This document shows positions 9,596 to 19,269 of a stretch of 64,000 nt of DNA, in pieces. The position numbers were made by a program, and so were the translations under genes. How positions within the stretch are numbered: the first letter of the stretch is position 1; every line of letters begins with the position of its first letter. Origin of the DNA: Woeseiaceae bacterium (GTDB lineage Bacteria > Pseudomonadota > Gammaproteobacteria > Steroidobacterales > Woeseiaceae); assembly GCA_021773115.1 (NCBI GenBank), contig JAJFKS010000033.1, forward strand, positions 248,001-312,000, written 5' to 3'. The notes beneath the pieces are model-generated. The model had not been told where the DNA came from, did no database searches, and saw nothing but the letters and a program-made list of their open reading frames with translations.

Positions 9596-10257
9596 GAGCT
9601 GACCTGCGTTCGGTGCACGTGTCGAATTCTGAATTCCGGCTGCTCAACTTGCTCAACCCGCCACGTCCGAATCGCCCAAATCATGAGGCCGATGATGAAA
9701 TATACGCCAGGCGGCAGGATCATCATGCCGTTGGGGTAGTACCACCCCCCCTCGCTGACGGTCGGCAATATCGTAAAACCGAACAGCGAACCCGCACCCA
9801 GAAGCTCACGAATCGCAGCAATGCTCATTAAGGCAAGGCTGTAGCCGAGTCCGTTGCCTAAGCCATCGAGAAAGCTCGGCACGACCTTGTTTTTCATGGC
9901 AAACGTCTCAACGCGTCCCAGCACGATACAGTTGGTGACGATCAGTCCGACGAACACTGACAACTGCTTGCTGGTCTCAAACGCGTAGGCTTTCAGGACC
10001 TGATCCACGACAATGACCAGCGAGGCGATAATCGTCATCTGCACGACAATGCGCACGTTGTCCGGGATGTAGTTTCGAATCGCGCTGATTACGGCACTGC
10101 CGAACGCGAGTACGGCGGTAACGGCAAGGCTCATTAAAAGCGCCGGCATCATCGAGGTGGTCACCGCGAGCGCCGAACAGAGGCCGAGAATCTGAAACGT
10201 GATCGGATTTTCGTTGATCAGGGGATCGAGGATTGCCGCTTTGGATTCGGGTTTCAT
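9592..10257 (-). CDS. nqrD: Na+-translocating NADH:quinone reductase subunit D
   Basis: Start [33 protein letters not shown]; multi-TM; operon position. Confidence 0.95.
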   Translation of the reverse strand: MKPESKAAILDPLINENPITFQILGLCSALAVTTSMMPALLMSLAVTAVLAFGSAVISAIRNYIPDNVRIVVQMTIIASLVIVVDQVLKAYAFETSKQLSVFVGLIVTNCIVLGRVETFAMKNKVVPSFLDGLGNGLGYSLALMSIAAIRELLGAGSLFGFTILPTVSEGGWYYPNGMMILPPGVYFIIGLMIWAIRTWRVEQVEQPEFRIRHVHRTQVSS

Positions 10258-11084
10258 TGTATCGTCTCGTCGTTGGCACGCAATTTTTGCAGGAAAGGGC
10301 CGAAGCCGTGCGCGCCCAACCAATAGCGCAACAGGTTTGTCACACCGTGCCCGGTGAGGGTGGCCCCGGTGATGCCATCGACCTGATAGGCGTCGCTGCC
10401 ATCGTTCGCTCTCGCTACGATTCCTTTGGCCACTTCAATCAAGGGTTCGGCGGACGTGCCGTAGATTTTCTTGCCGCGCCACAGTTTTTGCCACTTCGGA
10501 TTGTCAATCTCGCCGCCGAGTCCTGGCGTTTCGCCGTGTTGATAAAAGCGCAGTCCGACGATCGTATTCGCGTCCGCCTCTAAGGCGACATAGCCGTACA
10601 TGGTTGACCACAATCCGTAACCATAGACGGGCAGAATGATCAGCTTCAGGCGATCCGTTTCGTACAGCAGGTAGACGACAGCATAGCGGGAGCGCTCTTT
10701 TATGACCGCGGCATCGAGTTCCTTGGGCACGCTGACGCGCATTGATGGATCGCGACTGCGCTGCGCGCTCTCGAGCATCGCCAGATCGATATCGGTGGCA
10801 TAGTCGCCGGTACTCAGATCCACGACTCGTGCCTCAACCTGCCCGAACAGCACCTCGGTGCTTTTGCCGGATTCCAGTAAGTCTGCTGCCGCCAGAATAT
10901 TCTGTTGGCGGTTGTGCTCCTGGTTCAGTTGGTATTGGGGGCGCAACGAAATCGCAGCACCGGCCACCAGCACCGCGCTCAAAAGGCTGACGATCAAGGG
11001 TACCAATAGCGTTTTGGCCAAACTGTTCTTGGGCGCGGCTAACAAACGTGAAATCCAACCGGCGTTGTTCGGTGATTCAGACAT
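10254..11084 (-). CDS. nqrC: Na+-translocating NADH:quinone reductase subunit C
   Basis: Single TM; flavinylation-type motif [11 protein letters not shown]. Confidence 0.95.
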   Translation of the reverse strand: MSESPNNAGWISRLLAAPKNSLAKTLLVPLIVSLLSAVLVAGAAISLRPQYQLNQEHNRQQNILAAADLLESGKSTEVLFGQVEARVVDLSTGDYATDIDLAMLESAQRSRDPSMRVSVPKELDAAVIKERSRYAVVYLLYETDRLKLIILPVYGYGLWSTMYGYVALEADANTIVGLRFYQHGETPGLGGEIDNPKWQKLWRGKKIYGTSAEPLIEVAKGIVARANDGSDAYQVDGITGATLTGHGVTNLLRYWLGAHGFGPFLQKLRANDETIQ

Positions 11085-12285
11085 GTCGCCTTTGTCTCCG
11101 ACGCAGGTGCAAGCGGATAACAATCTGATCGATTACTGGCGCGAACAGGTTGGCGAACAATATCGCCATCATGATGGCTTCCGGGAAGGCCGGGTTGGTG
11201 ACGCGGACAATCACCGTGAGCGCACCGATCAACAGGCCGAACACCCAGCGGCCTGGGTCCGTTTGCGCCGCAGTAACGGGGTCGGTCGCCATGAATACCA
11301 TCCCAAACGCGAATCCGCCTAGCACCAGGTGCCAGTACCAGGGCATGGTGCCCAGCGGGTAACTGCCGCCGACAGCGTTGAAGAGTATGGCGGTGATCAC
11401 CATACCGATGAAAACGCCCAATATGATGCGCCATGACGCCACGCCGCTGAGGATCAGCAGCGCCCCGCCGACCAGGGCCGCTAATGTCGATGTTTCTCCC
11501 AGGGATCCCGGAGTCGTTCCGAGGAACGCGCTCATCCATGTGGCGCCGGTATTGGTGAGCCCGGCAATGCCGCTCTCGGCAGCGACGGCAAGCGCCGTGG
11601 CACCGGTATAGCCGTCAACAGCGACCCAGGCCGCATCGCCGGAAATCTCCGCGGGATAGGCAAAATAGAGAAACGCACGACCCAGCAGCGCGGGGTTCAG
11701 AATATTCTTGCCGGTACCACCGAAAACTTCCTTGCCAATTACAACGCCGAACGAGATTCCCACAGCAACCTGCCACCAGGGAAGATCGGGTGGCAAGATC
11801 AGCGCATAAAGCAAGGACGTCACCAGAAACCCTTCATTCACTTCGTGGTTTCGCTGCAACGCGAACAAGACTTCCCAGGCGCCGCCGACCAGCAGCGTTA
11901 TTAGGTAGATCGGCAAAAAATAGAGCAGCCCGTGAATCGCGCTGGCCATAACGCTATCAGGGTCGTAGCCGATCGCGAACAGGTCGAGCACGCTACCGCG
12001 CCAGCCACCGGCCGAATCAAGGCCCATTCCCGCCATGGCCAGATTTGCCTGATAGCCGGTATTCCATAGCGCCATCAGGACGCAGGGTGTCGCTGCGATT
12101 ACCACCAGGATCATCACACGCTTGAGATCGACCGCATCCCGTACGTGCGGCGCGCCCGCTGTGATGTCTTTGGGCGAGTACAGCAACGTATCGACCATTT
12201 CGAACAGGGCGCCGAATTTTTCGTAGCGCCCGCCTTTAGCGAAGTGGCGCTCGAGTCGATCCAGCTGATTTCGCAGGCGAGACAT
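11077..12285 (-). CDS. nqrB: Na+-translocating NADH:quinone reductase subunit B
   Basis: 402 aa; multi-TM; flavinylation-type motif DGYTGATALA. Confidence 0.95.
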   Translation of the reverse strand: MSRLRNQLDRLERHFAKGGRYEKFGALFEMVDTLLYSPKDITAGAPHVRDAVDLKRVMILVVIAATPCVLMALWNTGYQANLAMAGMGLDSAGGWRGSVLDLFAIGYDPDSVMASAIHGLLYFLPIYLITLLVGGAWEVLFALQRNHEVNEGFLVTSLLYALILPPDLPWWQVAVGISFGVVIGKEVFGGTGKNILNPALLGRAFLYFAYPAEISGDAAWVAVDGYTGATALAVAAESGIAGLTNTGATWMSAFLGTTPGSLGETSTLAALVGGALLILSGVASWRIILGVFIGMVITAILFNAVGGSYPLGTMPWYWHLVLGGFAFGMVFMATDPVTAAQTDPGRWVFGLLIGALTVIVRVTNPAFPEAIMMAILFANLFAPVIDQIVIRLHLRRRQRRHV

Positions 12286-13631
12286 CAGCCGGATTTCTCA
12301 AGGCTGGCAAGGGTGTCGCGGAGCGCCTCACCGTAATTGTATTTGCTGCAACAAACGAAAGAACACAAAGCCAGATCCTCTTCATCAAGCTCCAGACAGC
12401 CCAGCAGCTTCGCAGTTTCGGTGTCATTGACGAGCAGTGCCTTCAGGAGTGGCGTGATCAGGATATTCAGCGGCATCACCTTTTCGAAGCTGCCGATCGG
12501 TACCAAGGCCCGTGGGCTGCCGTTTTGCGTGGTTGTAAGATCGAACAGGCGCTTTGGCAACATGCTCGACAGGAACATGCCGCTGGCGGAGAACTTGTTT
12601 TTGCCCGGTGCCAGCCAGCCAAGAAATTCACGTCGCGATTGCTCGCCGAGCACGTTGACCTGAAGATGATAGCGTCCGAGATAGGCCTCGGGGCCAGCCG
12701 CCCGGCGACCGGACAGTACGGATCCCGAGACACTACGGCTTGGTCCGTCGCGCAGCTCGCCGACGATGAGCTCATCGATGTGCGCGCCGAGCGGAACCTG
12801 GATTAATCGTGGCTTGAGTACATGCGGACCCGCCAACGATATGATCCGGTTAACGTCGAGTCGACCGGTCGTAAACAGGCGGCCGATGGCGATGACATCC
12901 TGATAGTTAAGGTGCCACACGGTCTTGTCGTGCGTGACGGGTGCCAGGTGATGAACGTGGGTTCCGACCAGGCCGGCCGGATGGGGACCGGAGAACGCGA
13001 CGGTTTCGACACGTTCCATCGAGACATTGAGATCCGGGCTATTTGCTGCAGTGCAGACAAAGACTTTGCCCTCCGTCAGCGCGCGGATCACGCGTACGCC
13101 ATCCAGAAACGCGTCCGCCGCGGTCGCGATGACGACGTCGGGATCGGCCGCCAACGGATTCGTATCAATGGCAGTGACAAAAATCGCGGCCGGGATTGAC
13201 TCCGGATGCGATACGCGGCCGAACGGCCTGGCGCGAAAAGCCGTCCATAACCCGGAGGCCAGCAGATTCTCGCGAACCGAGTGGCGATCGAGTTGGCCCA
13301 ATTTGGAGCCAGACCAGGAATCGAAAGCCCGCTCTTTATTGCCGTCGCGCTGGATAACGACGGACTGCAATCGTCTCCGCGCACCCCGATGAATGGCGGT
13401 GACAACGCCAGATGCCGGCGCGGTGAATTTCACGTCTGGCATTCCGCGATCTCCGAATAGCGGTTGGCCCAGGAGCACTCGCTCACCTTCGGCGACGAGC
13501 AGATTCGGCCGTAGGCCAGGGTAGTCAGCGCCAAGCACGGCAACGCGGTCAGTGGCGACGGTTTCGGCCACCGACTGAGCCGGAGCACCGGAGATTGGCA
13601 GGTTAAGTCCCCGTTTGATCTGAATTGTCAT
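12285..13631 (-). CDS. nqrA: Na+-translocating NADH:quinone reductase subunit A
   Basis: Start MTIQIKRGLNLPISGAPAQSV; NqrA hallmark GLNLPISG; stop overlaps nqrB start. Confidence 0.95.
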   Translation of the reverse strand: MTIQIKRGLNLPISGAPAQSVAETVATDRVAVLGADYPGLRPNLLVAEGERVLLGQPLFGDRGMPDVKFTAPASGVVTAIHRGARRRLQSVVIQRDGNKERAFDSWSGSKLGQLDRHSVRENLLASGLWTAFRARPFGRVSHPESIPAAIFVTAIDTNPLAADPDVVIATAADAFLDGVRVIRALTEGKVFVCTAANSPDLNVSMERVETVAFSGPHPAGLVGTHVHHLAPVTHDKTVWHLNYQDVIAIGRLFTTGRLDVNRIISLAGPHVLKPRLIQVPLGAHIDELIVGELRDGPSRSVSGSVLSGRRAAGPEAYLGRYHLQVNVLGEQSRREFLGWLAPGKNKFSASGMFLSSMLPKRLFDLTTTQNGSPRALVPIGSFEKVMPLNILITPLLKALLVNDTETAKLLGCLELDEEDLALCSFVCCSKYNYGEALRDTLASLEKSG

Positions 13632-13722
13632 TGTTGCGACCGCCGGTAGAGTCGGCGAACACATCAGTCACACGTAGCGCGTGCGCTTGATGCCAACTGT
13701 GCCTCACCACAAACATCAGCCG

Positions 13723-13754
13723 ATGGTATATCCTGTATCCAGCACACAGGTCAA
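13723..13754 (-). promoter_or_regulatory. MerR-type promoter/operator upstream of nqrA
   Basis: TTGACC-TGTGTGCTGGATACAGGATA(20)-TACCAT; 20-bp spacer with ACCTG..CAGGA dyad. Confidence 0.65.
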
Positions 13755-13881
13755 ACGATGGTATTTGGCCAAGACTCGAAGAGCAATCGTTGCCCGGGCT
13801 TGGCTGCTGCCGGAGCGTGGCAGAAAACACACGAGGGAATATTTACAACGCTAGTTCGGGAATTGCCGGACCCTTCCACTC

Positions 13882-15810
13882 TCATGATTGTGATCCGGCG
13901 GTCTGTCGGCGCGACAAAAGAGTCCACGAGATCGCACCGATGCATACGATTACCAACTGGGCACCGATGCTTTGCGCGGTAGGATAAATCCCCAGCCAGT
14001 CGATTCTAGGTGCACCGATGAAGGTCACGCCGATCTTGCCCGCCTCCTGGAGCGCGGCGATGCCTTTTCCCGCGAATATCACCGCCAGGACAAACATCAG
14101 CGCGCCATTCGCCTTGAAAAAGAGCCGTAGTGGCAGTCGAGCGCCAATGCGAAACACCGCCCAGCCTGCGACGCCCAGCGCGATTGCAGCAAGCGCGGCC
14201 CCCATGATGAGCGGCGATGCGGCACGCGATTGCAGCCAGAGCGCTTCATAAAACAATACTGTTTCGAGAATTTCGCGATAAACAGCGATGAAAGCCAGAG
14301 CCGCGACACCCCACAACGTACCGCCCGACAGGCTCTTTCCGAGCCGCTCATTTAGAAACGCCCGCCAATGTGCTGCATGGCTGTGACGATGCAGCCAAAT
14401 GCCGACATACAAAAGTACAATTGCCGCCAACAGTGCAGCCGCACCCTCGATCAGCTCTCTTTGAGCACCGCTGATACTGATCACTGTTTTGATACCGATC
14501 CAGGTCAACGCACCGGCGGTCAAAGCGCTGAGCCAACCAAAGTGCAAGTATCGCATTGCCGTCGTATGTTCGGTTCGCTTCAGATACAAAGTCATCGCGG
14601 CAAGCAGCACGATAGCTTCGAGACCCTCGCGCAACAGGATCAAAAAAGCGCTTGTAAATAATGTCGCCGTGGACGAACCGCGGGACGACAGTAGTGCTGA
14701 GGCGTCCTCCAGGCGCAGTTCGAGATTCGCCACGGTCGACGCGAGTACGTCGTCAGCCACGCCTTCTCGGATCATGTTCCGCAACACCTGCATATCCCGC
14801 TCGATACCGACCGCGAGCTCGCCATCCAGTACTCGAAGCGACGCTTCGACCAACTCGTATCCTTCTAAATATGCGGATAGCGCCAATTGCGCAGCAGTAT
14901 CCGCCTGGCCGTCGGCGTACACCGCCACAACCTCTTGTAGCTCGGCAATCGTGCGTTGGATGGGATCACCGGACGAGTCCACCAGTGCCTCCGGATAATG
15001 GCGAAGGTACGCGAGGACGGGACTGGCAATCTCCGTGCTCCCACCCAACGCAGCGGGCGCTTCGGACGTAAAACTGGCGAGTGTTGGCAACGTCTCGTTT
15101 AATGCGCCGTCATTCCAGAGTCGCTCTCCTTGTGCAATAACTGCCGGGGTATCACGAAGGCCCGCAACATAAAATGCGAGTGACCAGCGCTGATTCTCTG
15201 TCAGCGATGAAAATGCGGGCATGCCGGTCCCCGTAACACCCAGCGTGATGGTTGAATACAGGCTGTACAAGCTGCGCTGTCGCGCCCGCCCAACATCAAG
15301 GAAATTTGTTGGCGAGGGGTCGAGCGCTTTTCCCATGAGACCGTCACCACGGCCTGAATCGCCGTGGCAACCGGAACACTGATCGAAATATAGAGAGCTA
15401 ACGCTGAGTGGAACCGGCGCGACCCGCGGGGCGGTTTCGATATCATAGACCGCAATCAAGCCAGCGATGAGATTGCGCGAATCTGATGCCACCTGAATGC
15501 TCGGCGCACGCGTATCGACCAGAGACGCCAAGGCCCGTGCTTGCGAAAGCAGACCTTGCTGCTCTGCTTTGGGCGGCAGCGTCAAAAGGAGTTCGTTTAC
15601 TAATGCCAAAAACTCGCGTTGCTCAGCATACTCCACAGCGTGGACGACATGCCCGGTCTGTACTGCTTCGGGATAGTCTACGGCTACGTAATCCAACAAG
15701 GCGACGATTGACTGCGCGCTGGTCTGCCATTCCGGGTGTGTGGGTGGTTGTGCCTCGGCAACAGCGACAGTGCTGAAAGCAAGCAGAATGGTAATGAGAA
15801 TTATTCGCAT
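13882..15810 (-). CDS. FTR1-family iron permease with N-terminal cytochrome c domain
   Basis: 642 aa; CSGCH heme motif; FTR1 motifs LREGLEAIVLLA and REILETVLFYEALW; multi-TM C-terminus. Confidence 0.88.
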   Translation of the reverse strand: MRIILITILLAFSTVAVAEAQPPTHPEWQTSAQSIVALLDYVAVDYPEAVQTGHVVHAVEYAEQREFLALVNELLLTLPPKAEQQGLLSQARALASLVDTRAPSIQVASDSRNLIAGLIAVYDIETAPRVAPVPLSVSSLYFDQCSGCHGDSGRGDGLMGKALDPSPTNFLDVGRARQRSLYSLYSTITLGVTGTGMPAFSSLTENQRWSLAFYVAGLRDTPAVIAQGERLWNDGALNETLPTLASFTSEAPAALGGSTEIASPVLAYLRHYPEALVDSSGDPIQRTIAELQEVVAVYADGQADTAAQLALSAYLEGYELVEASLRVLDGELAVGIERDMQVLRNMIREGVADDVLASTVANLELRLEDASALLSSRGSSTATLFTSAFLILLREGLEAIVLLAAMTLYLKRTEHTTAMRYLHFGWLSALTAGALTWIGIKTVISISGAQRELIEGAAALLAAIVLLYVGIWLHRHSHAAHWRAFLNERLGKSLSGGTLWGVAALAFIAVYREILETVLFYEALWLQSRAASPLIMGAALAAIALGVAGWAVFRIGARLPLRLFFKANGALMFVLAVIFAGKGIAALQEAGKIGVTFIGAPRIDWLGIYPTAQSIGAQLVIVCIGAISWTLLSRRQTAGSQS

Positions 15811-15922
15811 TACTGGATGCTAGTCTGGAGCACTAGGTTTCGCAAGCGTTCGGGGCCGTATCAGGCAGGTGGTCAGGGTCCCTTAAAATCAATTCGACCT
15901 TAGATGCTGACAGCTTATTCGT

Positions 15923-16486
15923 TCAATGGTGACCATCACCAGTCTCCGCTCGTGCGGAAAGTATTTGATATTGCTCGGGGGAAAGTGCCGGTAACTTCTC
16001 AAGGAAGGCCACCATATTCCATATCCGATCGTCATCATGTCCTGACCCCCACGCAGGCATCCCGGACCCTTTGATACCGTGTTTGATAATCCAGAAGCGC
16101 CTTTGCGCTTGTTGCGTTGGTTCATCGCCATGCTCGCCCGGCGCCGCTGCCAAATTGGGTGGCGCGGGATAAAGCCCCAGGGATAAGTCGCTGTCTTTCT
16201 GGCCCGGACTCAGGTGACATCCGGCACACATGTCGTTGTAGTCGGCACCGCCTGCAAGCAATCGATCAGAAGAGTCGATATCGGCCGGCACTTGAATGTT
16301 GCCTGAGGCACGATCAATAGAGCGCTCACGCAAGGTTTCCAATACCCAGTAGGTAAAATCGTTGTGCGGCACATCTGCGTGCATTGGATAGAGTCCGGAA
16401 TAGACGAAGCCGATTCCGCCGAGCCCTATTACGATTGCAGCGACGCTAAGGCACCTGATACAGCCGAAGGGTTTGGATAATGTCAT
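15923..16486 (-). CDS. Membrane-anchored cytochrome c
   Basis: MTLSKPFGCIRCLSV... TM, single CAGCH heme motif, GMPAWG. Confidence 0.8.
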   Translation of the reverse strand: MTLSKPFGCIRCLSVAAIVIGLGGIGFVYSGLYPMHADVPHNDFTYWVLETLRERSIDRASGNIQVPADIDSSDRLLAGGADYNDMCAGCHLSPGQKDSDLSLGLYPAPPNLAAAPGEHGDEPTQQAQRRFWIIKHGIKGSGMPAWGSGHDDDRIWNMVAFLEKLPALSPEQYQILSARAETGDGHH

Positions 16487-16566
16487 TTGTTTTCCTTGAG
16501 ATTGCTCACCCTTCCACGCACCGGAAATCGACCGGCGCAATGGACTCCGGACGTGAAATATCGAAA

Positions 16567-16932
16567 CTAGTGGCTATGTTCGGCGCCTGGCGTTTCTTCT
16601 GACGCTTCCGGTTTCTCATGATGATTGTCGTCAGGCGCCGCTGATGTTTCGTCATCATTCGGCGGCGCATCGTGCTTCATATGCTCATCGTGATCACCGG
16701 GGGACGCCTCGGATGCCTCATCGTCACCGTGCATTGATGCCATGCATTGCTTCATCATGGCCTGCATGACAGGGTCGTTCATGTCCATCTTGCTGTGGTC
16801 CATGTCCTTCATTGCCGCACAGTTGGGCTTCTCAGCATCTTTCATGTGTTCCTTGGGATCATGCGCCTGCGCTGTCGACGCCAGGGCCATGATCGAGAAC
16901 AAAGTCAAAATAGTGATGATTAGATTTTTCAT
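16567..16932 (-). CDS. Met/His/Asp-rich periplasmic protein, probable metal-binding
   Basis: Signal peptide MKNLIITILTLFSIMALASTAQA, then HDPKEHMKD..MKDMDHSKMDMNDPVMQAMMKQCM and His-rich tail. Confidence 0.6.
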   Translation of the reverse strand: MKNLIITILTLFSIMALASTAQAHDPKEHMKDAEKPNCAAMKDMDHSKMDMNDPVMQAMMKQCMASMHGDDEASEASPGDHDEHMKHDAPPNDDETSAAPDDNHHEKPEASEETPGAEHSH

Positions 16933-16980
16933 GGTGTTACTCCTGATGATCAATAAAAACAGCAGCTACCGGAAGCCCAA

Positions 16981-17150
16981 TCAGAACCAAAACCGCAGCC
17001 CAGCTACATAGCTGGTCACGCTCGTTGGCTCATTCAGCGCTTCGGCAAAGTCAGCTGTTCGGCCAAACTTGCCGGTTCTTTCAATGCCAATGTAGGGTGC
17101 GAATTGGCGGCTAAATTCACGGTTCGCCAACAGCGATGCGCGACCGATCA
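16981..17150 (-). pseudogene. copB: C-terminal remnant of copper resistance protein B
   Basis: Minus-strand reading IGRASLLANREFSRQFAPYIGIERTGKFGRTADFAEALNEPTSVTSYVAGLRFWF*; CopB C-terminal pattern (EFAPYVGV.W...G.TA......V....VAGLR.WF); no N-terminal part present. Confidence 0.7.
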
Positions 17151-18110
17151 CTTAGTCGGCTGCATCGTTTTGATTAGCCCCATCAAATCACTATCAGTCG
17201 ACAGTATGAGGGTGGTGTTCGAATCAATCACCGATTGATAAGTCTCCAGGGTTTTTACAAACGTGTACAAGTCAGCAGCGGCCGCGGACTGATTGTAGCT
17301 GCGCGCATAGATATCGGTGGCTTTGGCATCCGCCTTGCCCTGAATCGTCTGAATCTGTTGATAGGCCTCAGAGGTGATTTGCTGTAGATCACGTTCCTTG
17401 TTGCCGTTGATCCGGGCAGCTTCACCTGCGCCTTCAGAGCGAAACCGCTCTGCGATTTGATTGCGTTCGCTGATCATGCGTGCGTAGATCTTCTGGCGCA
17501 CACTTTCATTGTAGTTGATACGCTTGAACCGAATATCCAGCAACTCAATGCCGAATTCTGCCAACTTTCCTGAAGCCGCATCGAATATGTCCGCCTCAAT
17601 GCGCTTCCTGCCCTTGCTGATCGGCAGCAGCGTACTGATGTCGACATCCGCCAGCATCGGATCCACTTCCGGGGTTCGGTCCTTGCTGGTACGAACAATC
17701 TCGATAAGCTCGTGTTTCGCGACCGCATTGCGGGTTTCGCTGCCGAGAATATCCTCCAGACGCGATTGCGCGCTGCGCTCGTCCCGCAGCCGCAGAAAGT
17801 ACTGCAGCGGGTCTTTGATGCGCCACCGTCCGAAGGTATCCACCGTGATGTAGAGCTTGTCTTTGGTGGGCATATCATTGGCAGAGCCGTCCCAAACAAG
17901 AATACGTTTTTCGATACGATTCACCGTCTGGATGAAAGGCACCTTAAGCTTCAGGCCGGCCTCATCGATAACCTCACCAATCGGCTTGCCGAACTGCGTA
18001 ATGATGACGCGCTCGGTTTCGTCCACCGAATAAAGCGCCTGTGTTGCCACAATTCCGCCAAGCAACAGCACTACCAGAATCACCGAACTCACCCTGTTGA
18101 AACTTCTCAT
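17148..18110 (-). CDS. hflC: HflC-like SPFH/band-7 protein
   Basis: 320 aa; DETERVIITQFGKPIGEVIDEAGLKLKVPFIQTV; stop-to-start overlap with hflK. Confidence 0.88.
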   Translation of the reverse strand: MRSFNRVSSVILVVLLLGGIVATQALYSVDETERVIITQFGKPIGEVIDEAGLKLKVPFIQTVNRIEKRILVWDGSANDMPTKDKLYITVDTFGRWRIKDPLQYFLRLRDERSAQSRLEDILGSETRNAVAKHELIEIVRTSKDRTPEVDPMLADVDISTLLPISKGRKRIEADIFDAASGKLAEFGIELLDIRFKRINYNESVRQKIYARMISERNQIAERFRSEGAGEAARINGNKERDLQQITSEAYQQIQTIQGKADAKATDIYARSYNQSAAAADLYTFVKTLETYQSVIDSNTTLILSTDSDLMGLIKTMQPTK

Positions 18111-19093
18111 TGCTTCGTCCTCGCATTTGCTGTGTCTAGCTGTAACAAGGGCAGTACAGACGACGCCGACTCATCAACAATAAGCTTGGTTTCCACGCGC
18201 GGCAGTACTTCATTCAAGGTTTCCAGGTACAAGCGTCGCTTGGTGATATCGGGGGCTTTGAGATACTCCGCCAACAGCGCATCAAATCGATTCACGTCGC
18301 CTTCGGCTTCGTTCACTCTCTGAATGGCGTAGCCTTCGGCCGCCTGAATGCCTTGATCAGCTTCTCCGCGTGCCCGTGGCACCGCCTTGTTGTACTCGCC
18401 GCGTGCAACATTGATCATCTGCTCCCGTTCTTGCTGCGCTTCGTTCACCCGGTCGAAAGACGTCTGAACGGGCTTGGGTGGATTGACGTTCTTTAGCTGA
18501 ATTTGGTCGATTCGAATCCCCATTTCGTACTTGTTCACAACGTCCTGGAGCTTCACCTGAGCGGTGGACTCAATTTCCTGGCGCCCAATGGTGAGCACCT
18601 CGTCAACCGTTCTGTCGCCGATGACTTCGCGCATCACCGACTCGGAAACATCGCGAAGTGTGTCACCAGGGTCGCGAACGTTGAATAGAAAATCGAAGGG
18701 CGCTTCGATGCGAAATTGAATAATCCATTCAACCAACGCGGTGTTGAGGTCCCCGGTGACCATAGTGGTCTCGAGTACCCACTCACTCGGTGCTGATACC
18801 TGATCAAGAAATGTAGCCCCTGGCGTGCTGAAGCCGAACTCCTCTTTTAGCTGCCGCTTCACGGGAACCTGGGTCACCCGATCAATGCCGAACGGCCACT
18901 TAAAATGCAAGCCTGGATCGACCTCGCCGTGGTAGTGCCCAAAGCGCTGCATCACACCGACGGACTCGGCCGGCACCGTGAACACGGCTGACATCAGTAA
19001 CCAGATGACCAGGGCAGCGGCGATTGCCAGCGGGACAAGCCAGCCCGGCTGGGGTGTCTGACTCAGATTGGGCGCTCCGCGCTGTATGGCCAT
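18107..19093 (-). CDS. hflK: HflK-like SPFH/band-7 protein with short N-terminus
   Basis: Start MAIQRGAPNLSQTPQPGW; VPAESVGVMQRFGHYHGEVDPGLHFKWPFGID, C-terminal RRLYLETLNEVLPRVE. Confidence 0.88.
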   Translation of the reverse strand: MAIQRGAPNLSQTPQPGWLVPLAIAAALVIWLLMSAVFTVPAESVGVMQRFGHYHGEVDPGLHFKWPFGIDRVTQVPVKRQLKEEFGFSTPGATFLDQVSAPSEWVLETTMVTGDLNTALVEWIIQFRIEAPFDFLFNVRDPGDTLRDVSESVMREVIGDRTVDEVLTIGRQEIESTAQVKLQDVVNKYEMGIRIDQIQLKNVNPPKPVQTSFDRVNEAQQEREQMINVARGEYNKAVPRARGEADQGIQAAEGYAIQRVNEAEGDVNRFDALLAEYLKAPDITKRRLYLETLNEVLPRVETKLIVDESASSVLPLLQLDTANARTKQ

Positions 19094-19163
19094 GTCGTTG
19101 TTCTCTGCATTAGTGGTAGGTATTTTGCTCGAGCCGATATGCCCGAGCGCCAACTGTCTGCGC

Positions 19164-19195
19164 AGTGTGCAACCTGTACCCTACTGCCATGTCAA
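19164..19195 (-). promoter_or_regulatory. MerR-type promoter/operator upstream of hflK
   Basis: TTGACA-TGGCAGTAGGGTACAGGTTG(20)-CACACT. Confidence 0.6.
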
Positions 19196-19269
19196 GGCCG
19201 ATCGGTGCGCCGCGTGGCACCGCCGGCGAGGGGTTGTGGTGTGCCCGGTTTCAGGAACGCAGCCGGACC

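Noticed and set aside
8825-9739. 304-aa plus-strand ORF opposite nqrD/E/F
   Set aside because: Antisense shadow ORF in GC-rich sequence; low-complexity composition without recognisable domain, and the opposite strand encodes clear nqr genes.
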